A stretch of DNA of 52,794 bases from Hyphomonas oceanitis SCH89 (GTDB lineage: Bacteria > Pseudomonadota > Alphaproteobacteria > Caulobacterales > Hyphomonadaceae): the NCBI RefSeq assembly GCF_000685295.1, contig NZ_ARYL01000030.1, positions 1-52,794 on the forward strand, in the 5' to 3' direction. Numbering within the stretch: the first letter of the stretch is position 1; every line of letters starts with the position of its first letter. Below, one piece after another: positions 44,351-52,261 of this stretch. Made by a program: the position numbers and the translations under genes. The notes under the pieces are model-generated. The model worked only from the letters and a program-made list of their open reading frames with translations. It was not told the DNA's origin and ran no database searches.

Positions 44351-44520
44351 CGCACAAGAACCACAGTCGTCGCTGGGCATATTCACTCCCGTCAACCTAG
44401 AGACTAGGTGGGCGCCGGGTGAGCCCAGACCAGGGTCCGAACCAGAATGCCAGCTCCCTGACGATGAGTAAGGTCGCCGGAGATCAGTCCCATTGCGGGC
44501 GCCGCAGCCCTTGTGCAGCG
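44351..44520 (-). ncRNA. ssrS: 6S RNA (SsrS)
   Basis: There is no open frame here, but a structured transcript is evident on the minus strand. Ends of the region pair as a closing stem (GCACAAG near 44516-44510 with CUUGUGC near 44358-44352, extended by wobble pairs). A second arm (CCACCUAG/CUAGGUUG) lies in the 3' half, and GC-rich arms flank an open central region. Length (about 170 nt), position just upstream of the 5-FCL gene and a promoter ahead all fit 6S RNA, which sequesters RNA polymerase in stationary phase. Ends are approximate. Confidence 0.72.
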
Positions 44521-44523
44521 TCA

Positions 44524-44552
44524 GATGTAGGCCTCAACGGCGTCGAATGTAA
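44524..44552 (-). promoter_or_regulatory. Putative promoter of the 6S RNA
   Basis: On the minus strand TTACAT (44552-44547) and TACATC (44529-44524) are separated by 17 bases. This would start transcription at about 44517, matching the folded 5' end of the RNA. Confidence 0.4.
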
Positions 44553-44558
44553 GAGCGT

Positions 44559-45638
44559 TTATTCGGAGGATATGTCGACATCGAAGGCGTAAAGCAGCGT
44601 TTGCTGTTTTCCGGAGAAGTTATTGTCGGAAATCATCCAGATGCGAAGCCTGCCCTCTGCACCAATTTCACCGGCTACGCCTTCGAAATTATCAACCAGC
44701 ATGGGCCTCTTGAGCTCAATCCGCTCGTCTGATGTCGACCAGGTGATAATGTTTCGGTTGCCCCGGATGGGATCATAGCTGCGATACAGCGTAATGATGA
44801 TGGGCGATTTGGATGAAACGGGGACTTCGTCACGGCCCACAAAGGAGTAGCCGCGTGGGTTGGCGGCATCCTCGCCTGTAAGCTTGCTCGTACCGTTCGC
44901 AAAGACCTCGCCCATAGGCGATGGCCCGCCAAACAGGCTTTCAAGGCCATAGGTCAGGATTCCATCACGGGAGATGGAGAGTGCCTCGGCGCCCTGATTT
45001 TCGTCAATCGGTTTGCCGTTTGCCTCAGCCGGAAGTTTTGCGACAAGCGCAGCACGTGCGGCTGCACCGCAGTTTTCCAGATCAAAAGCCTCAAGCCGGT
45101 GATTACGCTCGAAGCTCACAATGGCGAGCCCATCGCGATAGGCGAGGCCTTCAGAATCGCCCTCTGCCTTGCCTGACAACTGGCCCCCATCCTGCCCCAG
45201 CATATAGGCAAGCTCGCCAGTGCCATCCGGGTGGCCGTCAGTCATACCCAGCCACACGAAAGCGCCGACATCGGAAATGGACAGAAGTTTGCCATCCGGG
45301 AGTGTCTCGAGGCCGGAAAGGCCGCCAAAATTGGTATTATCGGATGTCAGGCTCCATCCGCCAGCAAAAGTCGCCACATCTGGTAGTGGCGGATTGGCGT
45401 CTTCATCGTTCAGCGAAACGGGCGTCGCGGTTATGTCCAGCGAAAGAGGCGCCCCAAAGCGTGTGCCGGCTGGGCATGATTCCTCGCGCAAATTGCGGGA
45501 GGCAGATTCGAAGCTCCAAAGGGCCGTCGCAGGCGAAGGCTTAGTAGCAGCCGTTTCTGCGATTTCCGGCGCCGCACAGGCGCCTATCGACATGAGCAGG
45601 AGCGCGATGAGGCACGTTTTTTTCATCTGAAAAGCCAT
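44559..45638 (-). CDS. Lipoprotein of the esterase-like-activity-of-phytase family
   Basis: A protein of about 359 residues with a signal peptide and lipobox (LMSIGAC), hence probably a lipoprotein. The body is a beta-propeller-like domain of the phytase-esterase type: GGLSGLETLPDGKLLSISD, a GDSEGLAYRDGLAIVSFERNHR segment, and VDNFEGVAGEIGAEGRLRIWMISDNNFS near the end. The name comes from early activity reports; substrates are not settled. ATG at 45638 is preferred, although the frame is open to 45692. Confidence 0.82.
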   Translation of the reverse strand: MAFQMKKTCLIALLLMSIGACAAPEIAETAATKPSPATALWSFESASRNLREESCPAGTRFGAPLSLDITATPVSLNDEDANPPLPDVATFAGGWSLTSDNTNFGGLSGLETLPDGKLLSISDVGAFVWLGMTDGHPDGTGELAYMLGQDGGQLSGKAEGDSEGLAYRDGLAIVSFERNHRLEAFDLENCGAAARAALVAKLPAEANGKPIDENQGAEALSISRDGILTYGLESLFGGPSPMGEVFANGTSKLTGEDAANPRGYSFVGRDEVPVSSKSPIIITLYRSYDPIRGNRNIITWSTSDERIELKRPMLVDNFEGVAGEIGAEGRLRIWMISDNNFSGKQQTLLYAFDVDISSE

Positions 45639-45768
45639 CGGTGAAAAGGAATTCCTGATCCAGCCTCTCCCATTCGAAGGCGACAAATACAAGGCGCAAA
45701 TCGCGAAATTTGCGTGACGGCCACGAGAGGTCTGGATTTAGAAAGCGAACCCATACAAGAGAGTCTCA

Positions 45769-46233
45769 ATGACGCAGATTCCTCTCGCCCGCCGCTCACC
45801 GATTCCACCGGAAAGCTGTAACCTCGCCAGTGCTATCGAGGTTGTAGGTGACCGCTGGACGTTATTGATCCTTCGCGCTGCCCTGTACGGTGTGCGGCGC
45901 TTCGATGACTTTCAGGCGGAACTCAAATGTCCGCGGACAGTCCTGTCCGGGCGCTTGAAGGGGTTAGTTGATGCCGGCCTGCTGGTGAAGCGTCCCTACA
46001 AGGCGCCAGGTAAGCGCGCACGGCCGGAATATACGCTTTCGGCCATGGGACTCTCCCTGCGACCTATCCTTATCGGGCTGACTCAATGGGGCGATGCGTG
46101 GCTGGGTGTCGGGGAATCGCCGCCTATAAGCTTTACCAAGGCGGGCACGAAGGCAGCCATACGTGCTGCTTTTGTCGATGCGGATGGGAGGGAAGTCCGT
46201 CCGGACCAGATTCGGACCGTGATAAGGGGCTGA
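45769..46233 (+). CDS. HxlR-family transcriptional regulator
   Basis: A 154-residue winged-helix regulator. C-x-N-LASAIEVVGDRWTLLILRAAL is the family opening, RRFDDFQAELKCPRTVLSGRLKGLVDAGLL is the DNA-reading helix and wing region, and YTLSAMGLSLRPIL follows. It probably senses a small molecule through residues about 110-154. It diverges from the lipoprotein gene with about 130 bases between starts, so that gene may be its target. Confidence 0.9.
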   Translation: MTQIPLARRSPIPPESCNLASAIEVVGDRWTLLILRAALYGVRRFDDFQAELKCPRTVLSGRLKGLVDAGLLVKRPYKAPGKRARPEYTLSAMGLSLRPILIGLTQWGDAWLGVGESPPISFTKAGTKAAIRAAFVDADGREVRPDQIRTVIRG

Positions 46234-46404
46234 ATCCCGTCGATCCGGGCGTGCCTTGCCCGATGTGTATCGGCTGTTTCAGATCAACGCGGGAGAAGTC
46301 CACAAATTGTGCAGCGTTAGGCCAACTATCCGCTTGCAAAGCCGGGCATGATGCGCTTTATCACGCCTCTCGGCGGGGGTTCCTGCCGAGTACCAATTCA
46401 GGAT

Positions 46405-46479
46405 GCGGGCGTAGCTCAGTGGTAGAGCACAACCTTGCCAAGGTTGGGGTCGAGAGTTCGAATCTCTTCGCCCGCTCCA
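46405..46479 (+). tRNA. tRNA-Gly (anticodon GCC)
   Basis: A complete cloverleaf: acceptor GCGGGCG/CGCCCGC, D arm GCTCAGTGGTAGAGC, anticodon stem AACC/GGTT with loop TTGCCAA giving GCC, T arm GAGAG-TTCGAAT-CTCTT, discriminator T and an encoded CCA. It marks the left limit of the mobile region. Confidence 0.97.
46453..46479 (+). other. Putative integrase attachment site in tRNA-Gly
   Basis: The tRNA's T arm and 3' end are the usual crossover site of tyrosine integrases, and an integrase gene begins 126 bases past it. The matching copy at the far end is not in the window, so its length is unknown. Confidence 0.45.
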
Positions 46480-46605
46480 GAATATTTTCCAAAAAGATAA
46501 GTACAATCAAAGCCCTAGCGGGCCCATGGCGCTCGTTCGCTTGACGTTGACCCGATTTTTCCCTACAAATATCCCTACTTATTTCCCTACAATCAGGATT
46601 GAGTC

Positions 46606-48003
46606 TTGGATAAAGAGAACCGGCATCTGAAGGCCAAACTGGGTTACTGGCACTATCAGCGGCGGGTCCCGAAACGCTTCCAGGATTTCGATGGGCGCGG
46701 TGTTATCGAATGCTCCCTGCGCACCCGATCTCTCGAGATTGCGCGGCTCAGGCGCGACGCGATGGAAGAGTCCGATGACCTCTACTGGGCCATGCTGTCA
46801 GGCCGGGCAGACGACACGTCCAGTCCTGAAAATCTCGCCTTCCAGATCGACCAGGCCCAGCGCCGGTACAAGGCAGCCCAGGCCCGGGCGCTCGCCCGCG
46901 GCTTTGTCTATGCCCCCATCGAACAGCTCGCGAACCAGGCTGACCTTGATGATCTCGTCGCGCGCATCCGCCGGGTCGATGTTGCAGATGCCGGCAAGCC
47001 CAGCCGCTCGGAAAAGGTCGAGGCCGATGCCCTCCTCGGGACGGTCCCGCCGCCGCCCGTGACCGTCTCGGCAGCGTTCGAGACCTATTGCTCGGACATT
47101 GCGGCCAGCGAACTCATCGGCAAGTCGGAAACCCAGGTGCGCGCCTGGAAGAAGACCAAGCGCCGCGGCGTCCAGTATTTCATTGATGTCGTGGGCGACC
47201 GGAACATGCGCGACATCACCCGCCAGGACGCCCAGCAATACTATAACTGGTGGAAGGACCGGGTCCTGCCCAAGCCGGGCCGGGCGGCTCTGAGCACCAA
47301 GACGGCCAATCGGGACGTTGGCAACATGCGCCTTCTTTACAGCGCTTATTTCAAATATATCGGCGAAGAAGATCGGCCCAACCCGTTCCGTAACCTCACC
47401 TTCAAGGACCGCCAGTCCACAGACGTTCCGCCATTTGAAGAAAACTGGGTCCGCGAGAAGGTGCTTGCGCCCGGCGCCCTGTCCGGCCTTGTCGGCGACG
47501 CCGACCTGATCCTCTTCGCCCTCATCGAAACTGGCTGCCGCCCTGGTGAGATCGCAAACCTCCTCGAAGAAGATATCCACCTCAAGGACAACGTTCCCTA
47601 CATCTCGATCCGGCCAAAGAAGGACCGCGAGATCAAGACCGTTTCCTCGATCCGGGATATCCCGCTCGTGGGTGTGTCGCTGGAAGCGCTTCGTCTCGCC
47701 CCGAAAGGATTTGCGCACTACCGTGACAAGCCTGACCTCCTTTCGGCCAACCTCATGACGGCGTTCAAGTCACGCGGCCTGTTCCCGAGCCCGGCGCACA
47801 AGATTTATTCGTTCAGGCATTCGTTCGAGAAGCGCATGCAGGAGGCCGAACTCGATTACGGGTTCCGGTGTATGATCATGGGCCACGCCAACTCAAGGCC
47901 GGCCTATGGCGATGGGGGATCGATGGATTATCGCCGCGATCAGCTCATGAAGATCGCGCATCCTGTTCCTCACGGCTGGGCAAGCGCATTACGACGGCGG
48001 TGA
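46606..48003 (+). CDS. int: Tyrosine recombinase (integrase) of the integrated element
   Basis: A 465-residue integrase. The N-terminal arm-binding region (GYWHYQRRVPKRFQDF) and a core-binding domain (about 155-260) precede the catalytic domain. Catalytic residues are Arg312 (GCRPGEI), Arg404 in YSFRHSF, His427 (MGHAN) and probably Tyr434 as nucleophile (AYGDGG). A Tyr replaces the usual first His of the H-x-x-R box, as in many DUF6538-type integrases. The start is a TTG at 46606. Its position beside tRNA-Gly implies it inserted the element there. Confidence 0.92.
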   Translation: MDKENRHLKAKLGYWHYQRRVPKRFQDFDGRGVIECSLRTRSLEIARLRRDAMEESDDLYWAMLSGRADDTSSPENLAFQIDQAQRRYKAAQARALARGFVYAPIEQLANQADLDDLVARIRRVDVADAGKPSRSEKVEADALLGTVPPPPVTVSAAFETYCSDIAASELIGKSETQVRAWKKTKRRGVQYFIDVVGDRNMRDITRQDAQQYYNWWKDRVLPKPGRAALSTKTANRDVGNMRLLYSAYFKYIGEEDRPNPFRNLTFKDRQSTDVPPFEENWVREKVLAPGALSGLVGDADLILFALIETGCRPGEIANLLEEDIHLKDNVPYISIRPKKDREIKTVSSIRDIPLVGVSLEALRLAPKGFAHYRDKPDLLSANLMTAFKSRGLFPSPAHKIYSFRHSFEKRMQEAELDYGFRCMIMGHANSRPAYGDGGSMDYRRDQLMKIAHPVPHGWASALRRR

Positions 48004-48166
48004 TGGTCGTGGTGGGCGCAGAATTATTCCGAAATCGATCGTAAGCGCTTTTGGTCAAATATCCCGAAAGCAGCCGTCCGCGTTTTGGCTCCATGATCCC
48101 AGGAACTCGGCGATTACATTCTACCTTCACTGTAGTCTGTTTCTCGAGCACCTTGGGATTAGCGGC

Positions 48167-48195
48167 TTGACGAGAACGTAGAGGGAACACATACT
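48167..48195 (+). promoter_or_regulatory. Sigma70-like promoter ahead of the vWA gene
   Basis: TTGACG (48167-48172) and CATACT (48190-48195) with exact 17-base spacing lie 20 bases before the start codon; a GGGAGG ribosome site follows. This suggests the vWA gene is transcribed on its own. Confidence 0.5.
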
Positions 48196-48214
48196 TCGCG
48201 CAGCGGGAGGAACG

Positions 48215-49690
48215 ATGCGCGCTTTGGTTGTTGTCCTGGGCTTGGCCCTGTGGTCGATACAAGCTGGTTGGGCGGAACCAGTCTACTTCGTGATCGACGC
48301 GTCCGGGTCTATGGATGCGGATGAGAGAGCCGATGCAATTGCGTTCGTCGCCGAGACAAAGGAGAGTCTGGTTCAGGGCTCGCGCACGTCTACCACGTTC
48401 TTTGGTTCGGCCGAGAATGGTGGAAATTGCGGCTCGGTCGTAATCAACCCATTGATGCCCGTGATCGAGGACGTCCCTGACAAATACGATCCGGGCAATT
48501 TCACTCCGGTGGGCACAGCGCTCCGAGCAGCTCTCGATGAGGCCGCGGCGAACGACGGTCGTGTGATCGTTGTCTCAGATGGAGCGGACACGTGCGAAGT
48601 GGACGTCTGCGAAGTGGTTCGCCGGAATCTGCGTCGGCATCCTACAGCTCGACGTCCAGAGTTCATGCCCATCGGAGCGTCCGACGAGACTATCGACGCC
48701 TATGGATGCTTTGTATCCGCGGTTGCGTCGAGCGCCTTAGGGATTATTGCCGCCCCGATGAGCCAGCCGAAGGACACTCCGGTATCTTGGGTGTTTGGCC
48801 TCATGGTTCTATGTGCACTGCTGATGGGGTTGTCTGTGGTGTTGGGGATCAGAGCCATGGAGGCCCGCGCTCGGGACTTGAAAAAACAGATCAATACACT
48901 CACCGAGACTGGAACGGCCTGTGTCAGTGAAGTGAGCAGGTGGCGCTACGCTTGGGCAGTCGTGCCAGCTGTGATGTCCGCGATGATAACTCTGCTGACG
49001 GCCTGGCTGGCAACGGAAAACTTTTTCCTCGGGTGGGATCATGTATGGTGGTTCGTGAACCTACCATTTGGATCGATGTTGCTTCCGGCCGTTTTTGTCG
49101 GTTTCGCCGGTTGGGCATTGCTTGAAATGTGGAACATCGATGCAATCGGCAGGCAATTCACCGAGGCCAACGTTAAGGTTCAGCTTGAGAAGCAGCGCAA
49201 AGACGAACGGAAGACGGTCGCAGAAGCAAGAGCTGCTGAAAGGGAGCAACGGCGTCAAGAGCGAGAAGCTAGCAAAAGAGCAGAGTACTTAGCGCGCATC
49301 TCGGACTCAAGTGCTGCCGCGCGTAAGCGACAAAACGAGTTTCTTGCAGAAATATCTTTAGGATCGACCAACGCCGAAGTATCAAATACGGCGGTAAAGC
49401 TGAACGCCATCACCGACGCGATTGAGGAATTGATCGCCGGAGTCGAAAGCAATCAGATTTTATCATCGTTTTCTGATACGCCCCGGACTGACTACCCTAC
49501 CATTCTGAACCGGCTTTTGAACCGGAATCTCATTACCGCTGACGTCTACTTTGAGCTGGACGAAATATTCAAGGAGTGGAGCAGGCTCCTCTCTGGTCGA
49601 ATTGAGATCAAAAGCATCAGTGAGCGGATTACAGAGTTTGATATTCGACGCCTGAGGCCGCGATCCCCGCCCGATTCATCAAGCCGCTAG
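48215..49690 (+). CDS. Membrane von Willebrand factor A protein with cytoplasmic coiled coil, function unknown
   Basis: A 491-residue protein I cannot place in a named family. A signal peptide (1-20) is followed by a vWA domain with the full metal site: Asp28-x-Ser30-x-Ser32 (DASGS), Thr101 and Asp122 (VSDGAD). Membrane helices lie at about 192-212, 247-267 and 284-306. A charged coiled coil follows (about 313-365, rich in Lys/Glu/Arg), and a C-terminal helical region includes NRLLNRNLITADVYFELDEIF. This predicts vWA outside and coiled coil in the cytoplasm. The vWA cysteines (about 72, 127, 132, 165) could pair. It lies alone between the integrase and a damaged cyclase gene, so it is cargo of the mobile element. 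A defence or surface role is possible but unproven. Confidence 0.8.
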   Translation: MRALVVVLGLALWSIQAGWAEPVYFVIDASGSMDADERADAIAFVAETKESLVQGSRTSTTFFGSAENGGNCGSVVINPLMPVIEDVPDKYDPGNFTPVGTALRAALDEAAANDGRVIVVSDGADTCEVDVCEVVRRNLRRHPTARRPEFMPIGASDETIDAYGCFVSAVASSALGIIAAPMSQPKDTPVSWVFGLMVLCALLMGLSVVLGIRAMEARARDLKKQINTLTETGTACVSEVSRWRYAWAVVPAVMSAMITLLTAWLATENFFLGWDHVWWFVNLPFGSMLLPAVFVGFAGWALLEMWNIDAIGRQFTEANVKVQLEKQRKDERKTVAEARAAEREQRRQEREASKRAEYLARISDSSAAARKRQNEFLAEISLGSTNAEVSNTAVKLNAITDAIEELIAGVESNQILSSFSDTPRTDYPTILNRLLNRNLITADVYFELDEIFKEWSRLLSGRIEIKSISERITEFDIRRLRPRSPPDSSSR

Positions 49691-50096
49691 TCGCACGAGT
49701 ACTGCCTTGGCGTGTGACGCGTCGTTTTTCAGAGATAAAACAGGCGCGTCGCCAACGAATATGCAATTTGACCGATCCCGAAACCAGGAACTCACATTCC
49801 TAATGCTCGGTTTTGCGCCCACAGCTGTCGTCAGGATCATCCCAAAACCGGTCGTTAGGGCTTGAACTGACCCAAAGCAGCAGTAAATCCGCCGTTCGCG
49901 AACCAACCCGCGACCGTCAATTTGGGCCACTAGCGGACGTTAAAAACCAAATGGCTGGGTGGCAAAGACCCGCCAAAGACGGACGTTTCCATCCCATGGC
50001 TCCAGGTTTGGAATGCGCTCCTTTGGGCCAATCATTCCTGTGCAAATCCTATAGGCGTGATTGATTCCAACTAATGATTGCGGCAACTTCATCACC
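49691..50096. other. Gap between vWA gene and cyclase fragment
   Basis: No gene with recognisable motifs is seen in about 406 bases. It has several short open frames without ribosome sites and may be decayed cargo. Confidence 0.5.
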
Positions 50097-50228
50097 ATGA
50101 GCGTCTCGGACGATATAAAGAAAAACGCGGCCGATACCTTCGGCCAGAAGTGGACGGTGCGTGACGGATCGGTCGTGCCGGCCGCTAGTGATCTTGGTCT
50201 GCATCCGGAAAAGTGGTCCGGTATTTGA
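50097..50228 (+). pseudogene. N-terminal fragment resembling a small nucleotide cyclase, cut by IS3
   Basis: An ATG at 50097 opens a 43-codon frame whose first 32-35 residues (SDDIKKNAADTFGQKW, then TVRDGSVVPAASDLGL) resemble the N-terminus of small soluble adenylate/guanylate-cyclase-domain proteins, some of which are Pycsar-type defence cyclases. The usual continuation (a DAVxLxATVLYADL-type catalytic start) is missing. Instead the frame enters the left end of the IS3 element and stops at 50226-50228. No cyclase remainder is seen right of the IS. The identity rests on memory of the family pattern and should be searched. Confidence 0.5.
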
Positions 50229-50260
50229 GTTAGTTCCGGCTTCAGATATGGAGCTGAGAC

Positions 50261-50536
50261 ATGGGCAAGAGAGCCAAGCCTGAAGAGATCATTGCGAAGC
50301 TGCGGGAGGTGGAGGTTCGCCTGGCCCGTGGTGAGACGGCTGCCACGGCTGCGAGAGCGGTCGGCGTGACGGAGCAGACCTATTACCGCTGGCGCAAAGA
50401 GTATGGCGGCCTGCAGGTCGACCAGGCCAAGCGGATGAAGGATATGGAGAAGGAGAACACCCGGCTTCGGCGTGCTGTTTCCGACCTCACGCTCGACAAC
50501 CAGATCCTTCAGGAAGTCGTGCGGGGAAAGTTCTAA
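50261..50536 (+). CDS. IS3 OrfA (helix-turn-helix transposase subunit)
   Basis: A 91-residue protein with a helix-turn-helix (TAATAARAVGVTEQTYYRWRKEY) that recognises the inverted repeats, followed by a leucine-zipper-like helix. It ends just past GGGGAAAG, a likely site for the -1 slippage that fuses it to OrfB. Confidence 0.93.
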   Translation: MGKRAKPEEIIAKLREVEVRLARGETAATAARAVGVTEQTYYRWRKEYGGLQVDQAKRMKDMEKENTRLRRAVSDLTLDNQILQEVVRGKF

Positions 50537-50568
50537 GCCCTTCACGTCGTCGCATTGCGGTCGATCAC

Positions 50569-51399
50569 GTGGTGGAAGGGCTTGGCGTCTCCGAACGCCG
50601 GGCGTGCCACGTGATCGGCCAGCACCGCTCGACCCAACGCAAGCAACCTATCCGGCGAGACGATGAGGAAGCCCTAACATCGGCTATTATCCACCTGGCT
50701 GAACGGTTCGGTCGGTATGGGTATCGCAGGATCACCGCCTTGCTCCGCGCCGATGGATGGCATGTGAATGAAAAGCGGGTCTATCGCATCTGGCGACGTG
50801 AAGGGCTCAAAGTACCAATGAAACAACCGAAGCGCAGCCGCCTCTGGCTGAATGACGGCTCCTGCGTGCGGCTACGGCCAACGCACAAAGGTCATGTCTG
50901 GTCCTATGACTTCGTCCAGGACCGCACCCATGATGGCAAGGTCTTCAGGATGCTGTGCGTGATCGACGAGTTCACCCGGGAATGCCTTGCGATCAGTGTC
51001 GCGCGCAGACTGAACTCGCGAGACGTGCTTGATACGCTGGGCGAGTTGTTCGTGCAGCATGGAGCGCCGGAGCACATACGTTCCGACAATGGTCCGGAGT
51101 TTATCGCCACGGCCTTACGAGACTGGCTCGGCCGTATCGGCGTGAAGACCCTCTACATAACGCCAGCAAGTCCATGGGAAAACGGCTACTGCGAGAGCTT
51201 CAACTCCAAGCTCCGTGACGAACTTCTGGCGAGGGAAATCTTCTATGATCTGCGCGAGGCAAAGGTCCTCATCGGGGCTTGGAGACAGCACTACAACACG
51301 GTACGTCCGCACTCATCGCTCGGCTACAAACCACCGGCACCAAAAGCCGTCTTGCCCGCGGCGTTCATACCGCCTTACTATGGAGGTGTAGCAGCATGA
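50569..51399 (+). CDS. IS3 OrfB (DDE transposase catalytic part)
   Basis: A 276-residue frame from GTG at 50569, but the frame is open and homologous upstream (LSPSRRRIAVDHVV) to about 50524, so it is normally made as an OrfA-OrfB fusion. The catalytic triad is present: Asp in SYDFVQD, Asp in RSDNGPEF, and Glu in SPWENGYCESF. The rve integrase core ends with HYNTVRPHSSLGYKPP. The frame is intact, so the element may still be active. Confidence 0.94.
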   Translation: MVEGLGVSERRACHVIGQHRSTQRKQPIRRDDEEALTSAIIHLAERFGRYGYRRITALLRADGWHVNEKRVYRIWRREGLKVPMKQPKRSRLWLNDGSCVRLRPTHKGHVWSYDFVQDRTHDGKVFRMLCVIDEFTRECLAISVARRLNSRDVLDTLGELFVQHGAPEHIRSDNGPEFIATALRDWLGRIGVKTLYITPASPWENGYCESFNSKLRDELLAREIFYDLREAKVLIGAWRQHYNTVRPHSSLGYKPPAPKAVLPAAFIPPYYGGVAA

Positions 51400-51464
51400 A
51401 CGCCGCTACGTGGAAACCGCCGGACTAATAAAACACGCGGACCACCTCGAAGGGGCAGGCCAGC

Positions 51465-51653
51465 TCACAGCGTGCGCCTGCTATTTTGCAAGTGTGCGGA
51501 CAATCTCCTGCGGCGCTGCTTGCGGATGCCGAGTTCGCGTTCAAGTCGCTCAAAGACGGGCCAATAGGCATCGCCGTACCTGTCGATAAGACGGGCAAGG
51601 CTGCTGAGACTGGTCTCGATCTCCTGTTCAGTGACCTGCTGGCCTTTGTCCAT
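51465..51653 (-). CDS. Small protein downstream of the DUF736 gene, unknown function
   Basis: A 62-residue charged helical protein (TEQEIETSLSSLARLIDRYG, then VFERLERELGIRKQRRRR). Similar small proteins accompany DUF736 genes in conjugative elements of alphaproteobacteria, as far as I recall. Its stop lies only a few bases from the IS right end, so its C-terminus may have been altered by the insertion. It is on the same strand as DUF736, DUF2274 and trbI. Confidence 0.6.
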   Translation of the reverse strand: MDKGQQVTEQEIETSLSSLARLIDRYGDAYWPVFERLERELGIRKQRRRRLSAHLQNSRRTL

Positions 51654-51688
51654 GAGCTTTGCTTTCTATTTCCTGCCTTGGTGCTCGC

Positions 51689-52006
51689 CTAGGCTGAGGC
51701 CTTTGCCCGGTTCCACACCATGACGCCGGTGCCTTCTTTCTCGTTCTCGAAGAAGGCGGCGCGCACGGGCGCGGCGAAACTCGGATCATCGAGTTTGACC
51801 GCGAGGTAGGCTCTTTCACCATCTTTGGAATCCTGCCGCCAGGCGGCGCCGAGTTCCGCGCCGCCGGCATAGAGCCGGAAATCCGGTGCGCCGTCGCTGC
51901 CCTTGTCCTTGTTGGGGATGAGCTGGGCTTTGACATTGATGGTCATGGTCCGGATGGTCCCGGTATAGCTTCCATCTTTCGCGGTGAAGGTGCCGATCTG
52001 AGCCAT
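51689..52006 (-). CDS. DUF736 protein of a conjugative element
   Basis: A 105-residue DUF736 protein (MAQIGTFTAKDGSYTGTI opening, FRLYAGGAELGAAWRQ, GVMVWNRAK end). These beta-rich proteins are found with trb-type transfer genes of plasmids and ICEs, with no defined biochemical role. The ATG at 52006 has a GGAG site; upstream codons to 52072 overlap the DUF2274 gene and are unlikely to be used. Confidence 0.9.
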   Translation of the reverse strand: MAQIGTFTAKDGSYTGTIRTMTINVKAQLIPNKDKGSDGAPDFRLYAGGAELGAAWRQDSKDGERAYLAVKLDDPSFAAPVRAAFFENEKEGTGVMVWNRAKASA

Positions 52007-52010
52007 GGGC

Positions 52011-52247
52011 CTAGTCTCCTGTGCTGGTCTGTGTGTTGAGGGCGCGGCGCGCCCGTTTGAACCCGGCATCATTGCCGAGAAAGTTTTCGAGCATGGCGGG
52101 GATCAGCACTTCCGGCTTTTCTTCCGCGTCATAGGTCTGACGGTAGATTTCAGCATAATCGGTGAGGGCTGCGGCGAGCTCGGGGTCGACCGCGATGCTC
52201 ATGCGCACAGGGGTGCGGTCCGGAAGTTTGTCGAGACGAAGAGACAT
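52011..52247 (-). CDS. DUF2274 protein downstream of trbI
   Basis: A 78-residue protein of the DUF2274 family (SLRLDKLPDRTPVRMSIAVD), a constant companion of trbI in alphaproteobacterial conjugation operons. It resembles a ribbon-helix-helix-type small protein. The start at 52247 follows AGGAG, which overlaps the end of trbI; an in-frame ATG at 52265 lies across the trbI stop. Confidence 0.88.
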   Translation of the reverse strand: MSLRLDKLPDRTPVRMSIAVDPELAAALTDYAEIYRQTYDAEEKPEVLIPAMLENFLGNDAGFKRARRALNTQTSTGD

Positions 52248-52261
52248 GGGGGCGCTCCTGT

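Larger units (their letters stand above)
50195..51462 (+). mobile_element. IS3-family insertion sequence
   Basis: An element of about 1.27 kb with orfA and orfB and imperfect terminal inverted repeats. The left end reads TGGTCTGC...GTGGTCCG and the right end, on the complement, TGGCCTGC...GTGGTCCG. The left boundary could instead be 50200 and the right one 51457, where the next TG/CA pairs occur. No clear 3-4 base target duplication is found with either choice, so the flanks may have been changed by deletion after insertion. Confidence 0.9.

Noticed and set aside
49940..50545. Minus-strand frame of 201 codons across the left end of the IS
   Set aside because: It is antisense to OrfA and joins unrelated flank and IS DNA.
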